NCBI GenBank assembly: GCA_025548565.1
Contig: JAJLPB010000012.1
Span: forward strand, 124,001-188,000
Reading direction: 5' to 3'
Source: Rugamonas sp. A1-17
GTDB taxonomy: Bacteria; Pseudomonadota; Gammaproteobacteria; Burkholderiales; Burkholderiaceae_D
DNA length: 64,000 nucleotides
The position numbers were made by a program, and so were the translations under genes. Under the pieces are notes generated by a model. It ran no database searches. It saw nothing but the letters and a program-made list of their open reading frames with translations, and was not told where the DNA came from. Shown one piece after another: positions 36,103-44,504 of this stretch. The stretch's first letter is position 1; each line of letters opens with the position of its first letter.

Positions 36103-36537
36103 ATGTCCAAGAAGTCCACCGCGCCCGCGGCCTGCCCCTGCGGCGGCCCCTCCCTGGCGAGCTGCTGCGGCCCGTACATAGCCGGCGCCGCCATCCCGCC
36201 CACCGCCGAAGCGCTGATGCGTTCGCGCTATACCGCCTATGTGCAGCGCAACGAGCCCTACCTGATGGCCACCTGGCACGCCAGCACCCGTCCAGCCGAG
36301 CCCATCATGAGCAAGGAAGAAAAATTGCAGTGGCTGGGACTTGAGGTAAAATCTGCTTTACGTTTACGTCAACGTAAAGCAGAAGACACTGACCCGACCA
36401 AGGATACGGTGGAGTTTGTCGCCCGGTTCAAGACCAATGGCCGGGCGCAGCGCCTGCACGAGATCAGCAACTTTGTGCGCGAACCGGCCGAGGGCGGGCT
36501 GCGCTGGTTTTACGTTGACGGTAGTTTTCCAGAATAA
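36103..36537 (+). CDS. YchJ family SEC-C motif protein
   Basis: A 144-residue protein with the N-terminal cysteine-rich SEC-C-like motif (ACPCGGPSLASCCGPYI) and the YchJ/UPF0225 core ALMRSRYTAYVQRNEPYLMATW and NGRAQRLHEISNFVRE. The function is unknown; a small zinc-binding role is likely. Its coding sequence contains a perfect LiuR-type box (36363-36378), so the gene appears to double as the regulatory region of the liuB operon 46 bp downstream. Confidence 0.9.
   Translation: MSKKSTAPAACPCGGPSLASCCGPYIAGAAIPPTAEALMRSRYTAYVQRNEPYLMATWHASTRPAEPIMSKEEKLQWLGLEVKSALRLRQRKAEDTDPTKDTVEFVARFKTNGRAQRLHEISNFVREPAEGGLRWFYVDGSFPE
36363..36378. promoter_or_regulatory. LiuR-type operator inside the ychJ coding sequence
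   Basis: TTTACGTCAACGTAAA is the most symmetric of the three sites in the window; a further TTTACG starts at 36357, as before liuA. It lies 221 bp before the liuB ATG and 260 bp into ychJ. Binding there could start or block a transcript reading into liuB. Confidence 0.62.
36509..36524. promoter_or_regulatory. Degenerate LiuR-like box before liuB
   Basis: TTTACGTTGACGGTAG keeps the left half of the consensus but only part of the right. It is 60 bp before the liuB ATG, a better place for an operator than the stronger box upstream. It also codes for the last residues of YchJ, so the match may be chance. Confidence 0.3.
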
Positions 36538-36583
36538 ATCATCAGGACGCGGCGGAGACACCGCGCAGAAAAAAGGAAAAGCA

Positions 36584-38206
36584 ATGCCGCAGATCGAAAG
36601 CAAACTCAATCCCCGCAGCGAGGATTTCAAGGCCAACGCGGCCGCCATGCAGGCCGTCGTCGACGACCTGCGCGACAAGGTCGCCAGGATCGCCCTCGGC
36701 GGCGGCGAGGCGGCATCGGCCAAGCACGTCGCCCGCGGCAAGCTGCTGCCGCGCGACCGCGTGCAGATGCTGCTCGATCCCGGCACGCCCTTCCTCGAAC
36801 TGTCGCAGATGGCCGCCTACGGCATGTACCAGGACGCCAACGGCGTCGACGCCGCGCCGGCCGCCGGCATCATCACCGGCATTGGCCGCGTGGCCGGCCA
36901 GGAGTGCGTGATCGTCTGTAACGACGCCACCGTCAAGGGCGGCACCTACTATCCGATCACGGTCAAGAAGCACCTGCGCGCGCAGGAAATCGCCGACCAG
37001 AACAACCTGCCGTGCATCTACCTGGTCGACTCGGGCGGCGCCAACCTGCCCAACCAGGACGACGTCTTCCCGGACCGCGACCACTTCGGCCGCATCTTCT
37101 ACAACCAAGCCAACCTGTCGGCCAAGGGCATTCCGCAGATCGCCGTGGTGATGGGCTCCTGCACCGCCGGCGGCGCCTACGTGCCGGCGATGAGCGACGA
37201 ATCGATCATCGTCAAGGAACAGGGCACCATCTTCCTCGGCGGCCCGCCGCTGGTGAAAGCCGCCACCGGCGAAGTGGTCACCGCCGAAGACCTGGGCGGC
37301 GGCGATGTCCACACGCGTCTGTCCGGCGTGGCCGACCACCTGGCGCAGAACGATTTGCACGCGCTGTCGCTGGCGCGCACCATCGTCTCGAATTTGAACC
37401 GCACCAAGCCCCAGCAGGGCGCGTTGCGCGAGGCGGCGGAACCGAAGTACCCCACCGAGGAACTGTACGGCGTGATCCCGGTCGACACCCGCAAGCCCTT
37501 CGACGTGCGCGAAGTGATCGCCCGCATCGTCGACGGCAGCGAGTTCGATGAATTCAAGGCGCGCTACGGCACCACGCTGATCTGCGGCTTCGCCCACATC
37601 TTCGGCATGAAGGTCGGCATCATCGCCAACAACGGCATCCTGTTCTCCGAGTCCGCGCTGAAGGGCGCGCACTTCATCGAGCTGTGCGCGCAGCGCAAGA
37701 TCCCGCTGGTGTTCCTGCAAAATATCACCGGCTTCATGGTCGGCCGCAAATACGAAAACGAAGGCATCGCCCGCAACGGCGCCAAGATGGTGACCGCCGT
37801 GGCGACGGCCGCCGTGCCCAAGTTCACCGTCATCATCGGCGGCAGCTTCGGCGCCGGCAACTACGGCATGTGCGGCCGCGCGTTCTCGCCGCGCTTCATG
37901 TGGATGTGGCCCAACGCCCGCATCTCCGTCATGGGGGGCGACCAGGCCGCGTCGGTGCTGGCCACCGTCAAGCGCGACGGCATCGAAGGCAAGGGCGGCA
38001 CGTGGACGGCGGAGGAAGAAGCCGCGTTCAAGCAGCCGATCAAGGAGCAGTACGAGCACCAGGGCCACCCGTACTACGCCACCGCGCGCCTGTGGGACGA
38101 CGGCGTGATCGATCCGGCCGACACCCGCATGGTGCTGGGCCTGGGCCTGTCGGCGGCGCTCAACGCCGAAATCCCGGACACCAAGTTCGGCGTCTTCAGG
38201 ATGTAA
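36584..38206 (+). CDS. liuB: 3-methylcrotonyl-CoA carboxylase, carboxyltransferase (beta) subunit
   Basis: A 540-residue acyl-CoA carboxyltransferase: YLVDSGGANLPNQDDVFPD, VMGSCTAGGAYVPAMSDE, GGPPLVKAATGEVVTAEDLGG and IIGGSFGAGNYGMCGRA are typical of MCC beta. With the biotinylated alpha subunit LiuD it carboxylates 3-methylcrotonyl-CoA to 3-methylglutaconyl-CoA. The ATG at 36584 follows an A/G-rich AAAAAGGAAAAGCA. It opens the second liu block; liuD lies about 6 kb downstream. Confidence 0.95.
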   Translation: MPQIESKLNPRSEDFKANAAAMQAVVDDLRDKVARIALGGGEAASAKHVARGKLLPRDRVQMLLDPGTPFLELSQMAAYGMYQDANGVDAAPAAGIITGIGRVAGQECVIVCNDATVKGGTYYPITVKKHLRAQEIADQNNLPCIYLVDSGGANLPNQDDVFPDRDHFGRIFYNQANLSAKGIPQIAVVMGSCTAGGAYVPAMSDESIIVKEQGTIFLGGPPLVKAATGEVVTAEDLGGGDVHTRLSGVADHLAQNDLHALSLARTIVSNLNRTKPQQGALREAAEPKYPTEELYGVIPVDTRKPFDVREVIARIVDGSEFDEFKARYGTTLICGFAHIFGMKVGIIANNGILFSESALKGAHFIELCAQRKIPLVFLQNITGFMVGRKYENEGIARNGAKMVTAVATAAVPKFTVIIGGSFGAGNYGMCGRAFSPRFMWMWPNARISVMGGDQAASVLATVKRDGIEGKGGTWTAEEEAAFKQPIKEQYEHQGHPYYATARLWDDGVIDPADTRMVLGLGLSAALNAEIPDTKFGVFRM

Positions 38207-38213
38207 GCGGACG

Positions 38214-39095
38214 ATGACGATGCAGACCCGATACCGTCAAGGACTGGCCGCGCCGCTGCTGGCGGCGGCTTGCGCCCTGGCGCAGGCGAGTTCCCTGCCG
38301 GTGGTCGATGCGAACATGAGCGAGCAGGTCGTCGCCATCCCCGCCAGGATCGGCGGCGCCGACATCGATCTGCAAACCACGATCTACAAACCGCCCGGCG
38401 ATGGCCCGTTCCCGGTACTGTTCATGAACCACGGTAAAGCCGGCGGCGACGCGCACCAGCAGGAGCGGGCGCGCTACCCGGTGATCAGCCGCGAGTTCGT
38501 CAAGCGCGGCTATGCGGTGGTGATCCCGATGCGGCTAGGCTTTGCCGGCTCCGGCGGCACCTACGTCAACTCGCACTGCCACGCCAAAGAGAACGGCGAG
38601 GCCCAGGCGTCGTCGCTGTACTCCGCGATGGCGTACGTGATGAAGCAGCCATGGGCCGACCAGCAACACGTGATCCTGGCCGGCCAGTCGCACGGCGGCC
38701 TGACGGCCATCGCCGCCGGCAGCCATAACATCAACGGCGTGCGCGGCGTGATCAACTTCGCCGGTGGCGTCAACAGCCGCTCGCACTGCGACTGGCAGAC
38801 CGCGCTGGTCGACGCCTTCAAGGCCTACGGCGCGGTCAGCACCACGCCCACTATCTGGTTCTACGGCGCCAACGACCACCACTTCGGCCCCAAGCTGGCC
38901 GCCGACATGTATGCCGCCTATACCGGCGCCGGCGGCAAGGCGCAGCTGGTGGCTTACGGACCTTTCAAGCGCGATGCGCACGGCATGAGCTCCAGCCCGG
39001 ACGGCGTGGCCATCTGGCTGCCGGAAACCACGCGCTTCCTGCAAAGCGTCGGCATGCCGACCGAAATCAAATACGAGATCAAGGATTCGAGATGA
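38214..39095 (+). CDS. Exported alpha/beta hydrolase (dienelactone-hydrolase-like)
   Basis: A 293-residue protein with an N-terminal signal peptide (about 1-26) and an alpha/beta-hydrolase fold: the nucleophile elbow is LAGQSHGGLTAIA, the acid is likely in FYGANDHHFGP and the histidine in KRDAHGMSSSP. It resembles dienelactone-hydrolase-like esterases. It overlaps liuC by 4 bp, so it is translated with the liu genes, yet the mature protein should be outside the cytoplasm where they work. No role in leucine breakdown is known to me. Confidence 0.8.
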   Translation: MTMQTRYRQGLAAPLLAAACALAQASSLPVVDANMSEQVVAIPARIGGADIDLQTTIYKPPGDGPFPVLFMNHGKAGGDAHQQERARYPVISREFVKRGYAVVIPMRLGFAGSGGTYVNSHCHAKENGEAQASSLYSAMAYVMKQPWADQQHVILAGQSHGGLTAIAAGSHNINGVRGVINFAGGVNSRSHCDWQTALVDAFKAYGAVSTTPTIWFYGANDHHFGPKLAADMYAAYTGAGGKAQLVAYGPFKRDAHGMSSSPDGVAIWLPETTRFLQSVGMPTEIKYEIKDSR

Positions 39096-39877
39096 GCTTA
39101 ACCACGCTGACCATCAGCCGCGAAGGAAAAGTCGCCACCGTCACGCTGAACCGCCCCGACGTGCGCAACGCCTTCAACGAGACCACCATCGCCGAGATCA
39201 CGCAAGCCTTCGGCGAGCTCGGTGCGGAGCAAGACCTGCGCGCCATCGTGCTGGCGGCGAACGGCCCGGCCTTCTGCGCCGGCGCCGATTTGAACTGGAT
39301 GAAAAAAATGGCGGGCTACACGCACGCCGAAAACCATGCCGACGCTCTGCAACTAGCGGAGATGCTGCGCACGATCTACCTGTGTCCCAAGCCCGTGGTG
39401 GCCAAGGTGCAGGGCGATTGCTACGCCGGCGGCATGGGCCTGGTCTCCGCGTGCGACATCATCGTCGCGGCGGACCAGGCCAACTTCTGCCTGAGCGAAG
39501 TGAAACTGGGACTGATCCCCGCCACCATTTCGCCCTACGTGATCAAGGCCATGGGCGAGAACGCGTCGCGCCGCTACTTCCTCACCGCCGAACGATTCGG
39601 CGCGCAGGAAGCGCTGCGCATCGGCTTCGCGCACGAAGTGGTGGCCGCCGACGCGCTCGACGCCAAGGTGGCGGAGATCGTCAAGGCCCTGGTCAACAAT
39701 AGTCCGAACGCCGTGCAGCAAGCCAAGGTGCTGGTGCGCGAGGTGGTCGGGCAAACCGTCAACGATGCGCTGCTGGCCGATACCGCCGAACGCATCGCCC
39801 ATATCCGCGCCTCGGAACAGGGCCGCGAAGGCGTGGCCTCGTTCCTTGAGAAGCGCAAGCCGTCATGGCTGGTTTAG
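39092..39877 (+). CDS. liuC: 3-methylglutaconyl-CoA hydratase
   Basis: A 261-residue crotonase-fold protein. VTLNRPDVRNAFNETTI, the oxyanion segments FCAGADLNWMKKMAGY and VQGDCYAGGMGLVSACDI, and SEVKLGLIPATISPYV match methylglutaconyl-CoA hydratase, which makes HMG-CoA for LiuE. The start overlaps the hydrolase by 4 bp. A palindromic repeat follows before bioA. Confidence 0.93.
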   Translation: MSLTTLTISREGKVATVTLNRPDVRNAFNETTIAEITQAFGELGAEQDLRAIVLAANGPAFCAGADLNWMKKMAGYTHAENHADALQLAEMLRTIYLCPKPVVAKVQGDCYAGGMGLVSACDIIVAADQANFCLSEVKLGLIPATISPYVIKAMGENASRRYFLTAERFGAQEALRIGFAHEVVAADALDAKVAEIVKALVNNSPNAVQQAKVLVREVVGQTVNDALLADTAERIAHIRASEQGREGVASFLEKRKPSWLV

Positions 39878-39887
39878 TTACCCCCGC

Positions 39888-39970
39888 CGTCATCCTCGCG
39901 CGCGCGGGGATCCATGCTGAGCATCCTGTATGCCGCAGCATGGATTCCCGCCTGCGCGGGAATGACGAGG
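39888..39970. repeat. Dispersed GC-rich palindromic repeat, copy 2
   Basis: CGTCATCCTCGCGCGCGCGG pairs broadly with GATTCCCGCCTGCGCGGGAA across a middle containing ATCCATGCTGAGCATCC. Same family as 10140, 44378 and 60626. Located between liuC and bioA. Confidence 0.85.
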
Positions 39971-39988
39971 CTGGGATAGGAGTCTTTT

Positions 39989-41317
39989 TTGGAATTGAAT
40001 AAACAAAGCGACTGGGTAGCACGCAGCCTGCGCAGCGTATGGCATCCGTGCACCCAGATGCAGCACCACGAAACCGTTCCGCTCATCCCTGTTAAGAGCG
40101 GCAAGGGCGCGTGGTTGTATGACCATGAAGGCCGCCGCTACCTCGACGCGATCAGCTCCTGGTGGGTGAACCTGTTCGGCCACGCCAACCCGCGCATCAA
40201 CGCCGCGCTGAAGGACCAGCTGGACACGCTGGAACACGCGATGCTGGCCGGCTTCACGCACGAACCGGTGATCGAGCTGTCGGAAAAACTGTCGGCGCTG
40301 ACCGGCCATGTGCTCGGCCACAGCTTCTACGCCAGCGACGGCGCCTCGGCGGTGGAAATCGCGTTGAAAATGAGCTTCCACTCCTGGCGCAACAACGGCA
40401 AGAGCGGCAAGCAGGAATTCGTCTGCCTCAAGGGCAGCTACCACGGCGAGACCATCGGCGCCCTGGCTGTGACCGACGTCGCCCTGTTCAAGGACGCCTA
40501 CGGCCCGCTGCTGCGCGCCTCGCAGACGGTGATGTCGCCCGACGCCCGCAACGCGGCCGAAGGCGAAACCGCCGAAGACATGGCCCGCAAAGCCGCCGCC
40601 GACGTCGAGCGCCTGTTCATCGAACGCGCCGGCAAGATCGCCGCCATCATCATCGAACCGCTGGTGCAGTGCGCCACCGGCATGGCGATGCACGATCCGC
40701 TGTACCTGAAAATGGTGCGCGAACTGTGCGACCGCCACTCGGTCCACCTGATCCTCGACGAAATCGCCGTCGGCTGCGGCCGCACCGGCACTTTCTTCGC
40801 CTGCGAGCAGGCCGGCGTGTGGCCGGACTTCCTGTGCCTGTCGAAGGGCATCAGCGGTGGCTACCTGCCGCTGTCGCTGGTGATGACGCGCGACGACATC
40901 TACCAGTCCTTCTACAGCAACGACGTCACGCGCGGCTTCCTGCACTCGCACTCGTACACCGGCAACCCGCTGGCCTGCCGCGCCGCGCTGGCGACGCTGC
41001 AGATCTTCGAGGAAGACGACGTGCTGGCGGCCAACCGCGTAAAGGCCGGGCGCCTGACCGCCGCACTGCAACCGCTGGCGCGGCACCAGCAGGTGCGCAA
41101 CTTCCGCCAGCGCGGCATGATCTGGGCCTTCGACGCCATCGACGCCACGCCGGACTTCTCGCGCCGCTTCTTCTCCACGGCGGTGGAGCACGAGCTGCTG
41201 ATGCGTCCCATCGGTTCCACTGTCTACATGATGCCGCCGTATATCCTCAGCGACGAGGAAATCGACGGCCTCGCCGCCAACACGCTGGCCGTGTTCAACC
41301 AAGTGATGGCGGGCTGA
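39989..41317 (+). CDS. bioA: Adenosylmethionine-8-amino-7-oxononanoate aminotransferase
   Basis: A 442-residue class III aminotransferase: VWHPCTQMQ, ISSWWVNLFGHANPRIN and FYASDGASAVEIALKMSFHSW are BioA hallmarks; LILDEIAVGCGRTGT and LSKGISGGYLPLS include the PLP lysine. It makes 7,8-diaminopelargonate using SAM as amino donor. The start is TTG at 39989, with AGGAG six bases upstream. First gene of a bioAFDB set inside the liu cluster. Confidence 0.96.
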   Translation: MELNKQSDWVARSLRSVWHPCTQMQHHETVPLIPVKSGKGAWLYDHEGRRYLDAISSWWVNLFGHANPRINAALKDQLDTLEHAMLAGFTHEPVIELSEKLSALTGHVLGHSFYASDGASAVEIALKMSFHSWRNNGKSGKQEFVCLKGSYHGETIGALAVTDVALFKDAYGPLLRASQTVMSPDARNAAEGETAEDMARKAAADVERLFIERAGKIAAIIIEPLVQCATGMAMHDPLYLKMVRELCDRHSVHLILDEIAVGCGRTGTFFACEQAGVWPDFLCLSKGISGGYLPLSLVMTRDDIYQSFYSNDVTRGFLHSHSYTGNPLACRAALATLQIFEEDDVLAANRVKAGRLTAALQPLARHQQVRNFRQRGMIWAFDAIDATPDFSRRFFSTAVEHELLMRPIGSTVYMMPPYILSDEEIDGLAANTLAVFNQVMAG

Positions 41318-41319
41318 CC

Positions 41320-42504
41320 ATGGAAATGCTGAATCAACTCAAGCGCCAGCTGCAGGCGCTGGAAGAACAAGATCTGATCCGCACCCGCCGCACGGTCGAC
41401 ACGCCCTGCGGCCCACGCGTGTCGGTCGGCGGCCGCGAGCTGCTGGCCTTCTGCACCAACGACTACCTCGGCCTGGCCAACCACCGCAGCATCAAGCTCG
41501 CGCTGCAGGAAGGCGCGGCGATGTACGGCGTCGGCAGCGGCGCCTCGCACCTGATCAGCGGCCATGGCCGCGCCCACGCCATGCTGGAAGAGCGGCTGGT
41601 GGAATTCGTCGGCGCCCATCTGGAATCGCCGCGCGCGCTCACCTTCTGCACCGGCTACATGGCCAACCTGGCCATCGTCACCGGCCTGACCGCCGCCGAC
41701 CGCGACGCCGACATCTTCTCCGAATCGCTGAACCACGCCTCGCTGATCGACGGCGCCCGCCTGTCGCGCGCCAACGTCAAGGTCTACCCGCATGCCGACC
41801 TGGAAGCGCTGGCGCGGCTGCTGGCCGCCTCCAACGCCGCTACCAAGCTGGTAGTGACGGACAGCGTCTTCAGCATGGACGGCGACCTGGCGCCGCTGCC
41901 GCAGTTGCTGGCCCTGTGCGAACAATACGGCGCCTGGCTGGTGGTGGACGACGCCCACGGCTTCGGCACCATGGGCGCCAACGGCCACGGCGCGCTGGAG
42001 CACTTCAACCTGCGCTCGCCCAACCTGGTCTATATGGGCACACTGGGCAAGGCGGCCGGTGTCAGCGGCGCCTTCGTGGCCGCGCACGAGACGGTGATCG
42101 AAACGCTGATCCAGAAAGCCCGCCCCTACATCTTCACCACCGCCACCCCGCCGGCACTGGCGCACGCGCTGCTGACCAGCCTCGAACTGCTGGAAGGCGA
42201 CGAAGGCCGCGCGCGGCGCGCACAGCTTCAGGCTTTGGTGGCACAATTGGACGATGGCCTGCGCCTGAAGCGCTGGCAGCGCCTGCCCTCGATGACTGCG
42301 ATCCAGCCCATCCTGATCGGCGATAATGCCGAGACCATGCGCGCCGGCGCGGCCTTGTACGAACAGGGCCTGTGGGTGGGCACCATCCGTCCGCCGACCG
42401 TGGCGCCGGGCACCTCGCGCCTGCGCGTGACGCTGTCGGCAGGCCATAGCAGCATGGAAGTCGCCAAGCTGATAGCCGCGATCAACGCATTGGAAAGGAC
42501 TTGA
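41320..42504 (+). CDS. bioF: 8-amino-7-oxononanoate synthase
   Basis: A 394-residue alpha-oxoamine synthase: FCTNDYLGLANH, GSGASHLISGHGRAH, VVDDAHGFGTMG and the PLP-lysine segment YMGTLGKAAGVSGAF. It condenses pimeloyl thioester with alanine in biotin synthesis. The ATG is 2 bp after the bioA stop, so they are tightly coupled. Confidence 0.96.
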   Translation: MEMLNQLKRQLQALEEQDLIRTRRTVDTPCGPRVSVGGRELLAFCTNDYLGLANHRSIKLALQEGAAMYGVGSGASHLISGHGRAHAMLEERLVEFVGAHLESPRALTFCTGYMANLAIVTGLTAADRDADIFSESLNHASLIDGARLSRANVKVYPHADLEALARLLAASNAATKLVVTDSVFSMDGDLAPLPQLLALCEQYGAWLVVDDAHGFGTMGANGHGALEHFNLRSPNLVYMGTLGKAAGVSGAFVAAHETVIETLIQKARPYIFTTATPPALAHALLTSLELLEGDEGRARRAQLQALVAQLDDGLRLKRWQRLPSMTAIQPILIGDNAETMRAGAALYEQGLWVGTIRPPTVAPGTSRLRVTLSAGHSSMEVAKLIAAINALERT

Positions 42505-42505
42505 T

Positions 42506-43288
42506 ATGAGTCTCGACGATCCCGTCATAGCCGTGGTCACACCGCAAACGCAGGTGCAGCCCGCGCCAGCCGCCACCGGCATCCCGCCGCGTTTCAGCTG
42601 TTTCGTCACCGGCACCGACACCGAAATCGGCAAGACGCTGGTGTCATCGGCGATGCTGCACGCGCTGGTGCAGGCCGGCGTGCGCGCCTGCGGCATGAAG
42701 CCGGTGGCCGCCGGCGCCGAACTGCGCGACGGCGCCTGGCACAACGACGACTGCGACCAGCTGGCTGCCGCCGGCAATGTCCACCTGCTGCAGTCGATCA
42801 CCACGCCGTTCCTGCTGAAGGAGCCGGCCGCGCCGCACATCGCCGCCGCGCTGGAAGGGGTAACGATTTCGCCGGTGCCCATCCTGGCCGCCTACATCGA
42901 AATCAACGCCGCCTCCGACGCCTCGGTGGTGGAGGGCGTGGGCGGCTTCCGCGTGCCGCTGAACGACGATTTCGACACCGCCGATTTGGCCGAGCAGCTC
43001 GACCTGCCGGTGGTGTTGGTGGTCGGCCTGCGGCTGGGCTGCATCAGCCACGCGCTGCTGACGGTGGAGGCGATCGAAGCGCGCGGCCTGCGGCTGGCCG
43101 GCTGGGTCGCCAACGAAACGCAGGACGACATGGCCTTCGCCGATGAAAACGTCGCCGCGCTGGAGCAGCGCATCAGCGCACCGCTGCTGGGCCGCATCCC
43201 ACGCCTGGCCGAACCGAGCGCGCAAGCCGCCGCCGGATATCTCGATTTTACACAGCTGCCCAACTGGCCAGCTCAGAACAAACTTTGA
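42506..43288 (+). CDS. bioD: Dethiobiotin synthetase
   Basis: A 260-residue P-loop enzyme: CFVTGTDTEIGKTLVSSAML, the MKPVAAGAE lysine segment and VEGVGGFRVPLN. It forms the ureido ring of dethiobiotin with ATP and CO2. A Pro/Ala-rich extension of about 28 residues precedes the fold. It starts 1 bp after bioF ends. Confidence 0.95.
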   Translation: MSLDDPVIAVVTPQTQVQPAPAATGIPPRFSCFVTGTDTEIGKTLVSSAMLHALVQAGVRACGMKPVAAGAELRDGAWHNDDCDQLAAAGNVHLLQSITTPFLLKEPAAPHIAAALEGVTISPVPILAAYIEINAASDASVVEGVGGFRVPLNDDFDTADLAEQLDLPVVLVVGLRLGCISHALLTVEAIEARGLRLAGWVANETQDDMAFADENVAALEQRISAPLLGRIPRLAEPSAQAAAGYLDFTQLPNWPAQNKL

Positions 43289-43305
43289 ACGAAGAAGGAA
43301 ACACG

Positions 43306-44355
43306 ATGTCCCAAAACACCCTCCAGGAACCGAAAACCGTTGAGCTGCACCGTCCGGTGGCCGCTATCACCTTGCCACCCGCCGCGACCTGGCCGCTGGA
43401 AGACGTGATGGCCTTGTTCGACCTGCCGTTCAACGACTTGATGTTCCGCGCCCAGCAAACGCACCGCGCCAACTTCCCGGACGGCGACGTGGAACTGGCC
43501 ACGCTGTTGTCGATCAAGACCGGCGGCTGCGAGGAAGACTGCGGCTACTGCCCACAAGCGGCACGCTACGACACCGGCGTCGAAGCCAAGAAGATCCTCG
43601 ACATCGACACCGTGCTGGATGCGGCCAAGCAGGCCAAGGACAACGGCGCCACCCGCTTCTGCATGGGCGCCGCATGGCGCAGCCCTAAAGACCGCGACAT
43701 GGACAAGGTCGAGGAGATGGTGCGCGAAGTGAAGGCGCTGGGCCTGGAGACCTGCGCCACGCTGGGTATGCTGGAAGAAAAACAGGCCGAACGCCTGAAG
43801 GCCGCCGGCCTCGATTACTACAACCACAACCTGGACACCGCACCGGAGTTCTACGACAACGTGATCTCGACCCGCGAATACCAGGACCGCCTGGACACGC
43901 TGGGCCGCATCCGCGAAGCGGGCCTGAAGGTCTGCTGTGGCGGCATCGTCGGCATGGGCGAATCGCGCCTGCAGCGCGCTGGCCTGATCGCGCAGCTGGC
44001 CAACCTGAATCCGTATCCTGAATCGGTGCCGGTCAACCACTTGGTGCAGGTGGAAGGCACGCCGCTGTACGGCATGGACCCGCTGGACCCGTTCGAATTC
44101 GTGCGCACCATCGCCGTGGCCCGCATCACCATGCCGAAGGCGCGCGTGCGCTTGTCGGCGGGCCGCCGCCAGATGGGCGAGGCGGTGCAGTCGATGTGCT
44201 TCCTGGCCGGTGCCAATTCGATTTTCTACGGCGACAAGCTGCTCACCACCGACAACCCGGAAGCGGAAGACGACCGCGCGCTGTTGAACAAACTGGGCCT
44301 GAAAACCCGTGGCGCCGTGCTGGACTCGGCACCGAAGGAGAAGTGCGGCTGCTAA
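43306..44355 (+). CDS. bioB: Biotin synthase
   Basis: A 349-residue radical SAM enzyme; the CxxxCxxC cluster site lies in GGCEEDCGYCPQ and later KVCCGGIVGMGE, LVQVEGTPLYG and RVRLSAGRRQMGE match BioB, the last holding the arginine ligand of the auxiliary [2Fe-2S] cluster. The ATG at 43306 follows AGGAAACACG; an in-frame TTG at 43285 overlaps the bioD stop. Last of the bio genes. Confidence 0.96.
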   Translation: MSQNTLQEPKTVELHRPVAAITLPPAATWPLEDVMALFDLPFNDLMFRAQQTHRANFPDGDVELATLLSIKTGGCEEDCGYCPQAARYDTGVEAKKILDIDTVLDAAKQAKDNGATRFCMGAAWRSPKDRDMDKVEEMVREVKALGLETCATLGMLEEKQAERLKAAGLDYYNHNLDTAPEFYDNVISTREYQDRLDTLGRIREAGLKVCCGGIVGMGESRLQRAGLIAQLANLNPYPESVPVNHLVQVEGTPLYGMDPLDPFEFVRTIAVARITMPKARVRLSAGRRQMGEAVQSMCFLAGANSIFYGDKLLTTDNPEAEDDRALLNKLGLKTRGAVLDSAPKEKCGC

Positions 44356-44377
44356 CCCGTCAGCGCGGCCGCCAACC

Positions 44378-44443
44378 CGTCACTCCCGCGCAGGCGGGAG
44401 TCCATAGTCAGCATGGATTCCCGCCTGCGCGGGAATAACGACG
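44378..44443. repeat. Dispersed GC-rich palindromic repeat, copy 3
   Basis: CTCCCGCGCAGGCGGGAGTC and GGATTCCCGCCTGCGCGGGA face each other across a short centre (CATAGTCAGCAT). The shortest copy of the family, between bioB and liuD. Confidence 0.85.
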
Positions 44444-44504
44444 ACGATGATTTTACGGTTAACTATAAAAAAACTTCCAGCCACAAGCTGCAAAGAGAGA
44501 GACC

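Noticed and set aside
36542..38068. 508-codon minus-strand frame opposite liuB
   Set aside because: Antisense shadow with His/Arg/Val-rich composition; liuB is unambiguous.
39888..44443. Palindromic repeats as a possible CRISPR array
   Set aside because: The units are few, thousands of bases apart, unevenly arranged and each palindromic in itself; no spacer pattern or cas genes are present.
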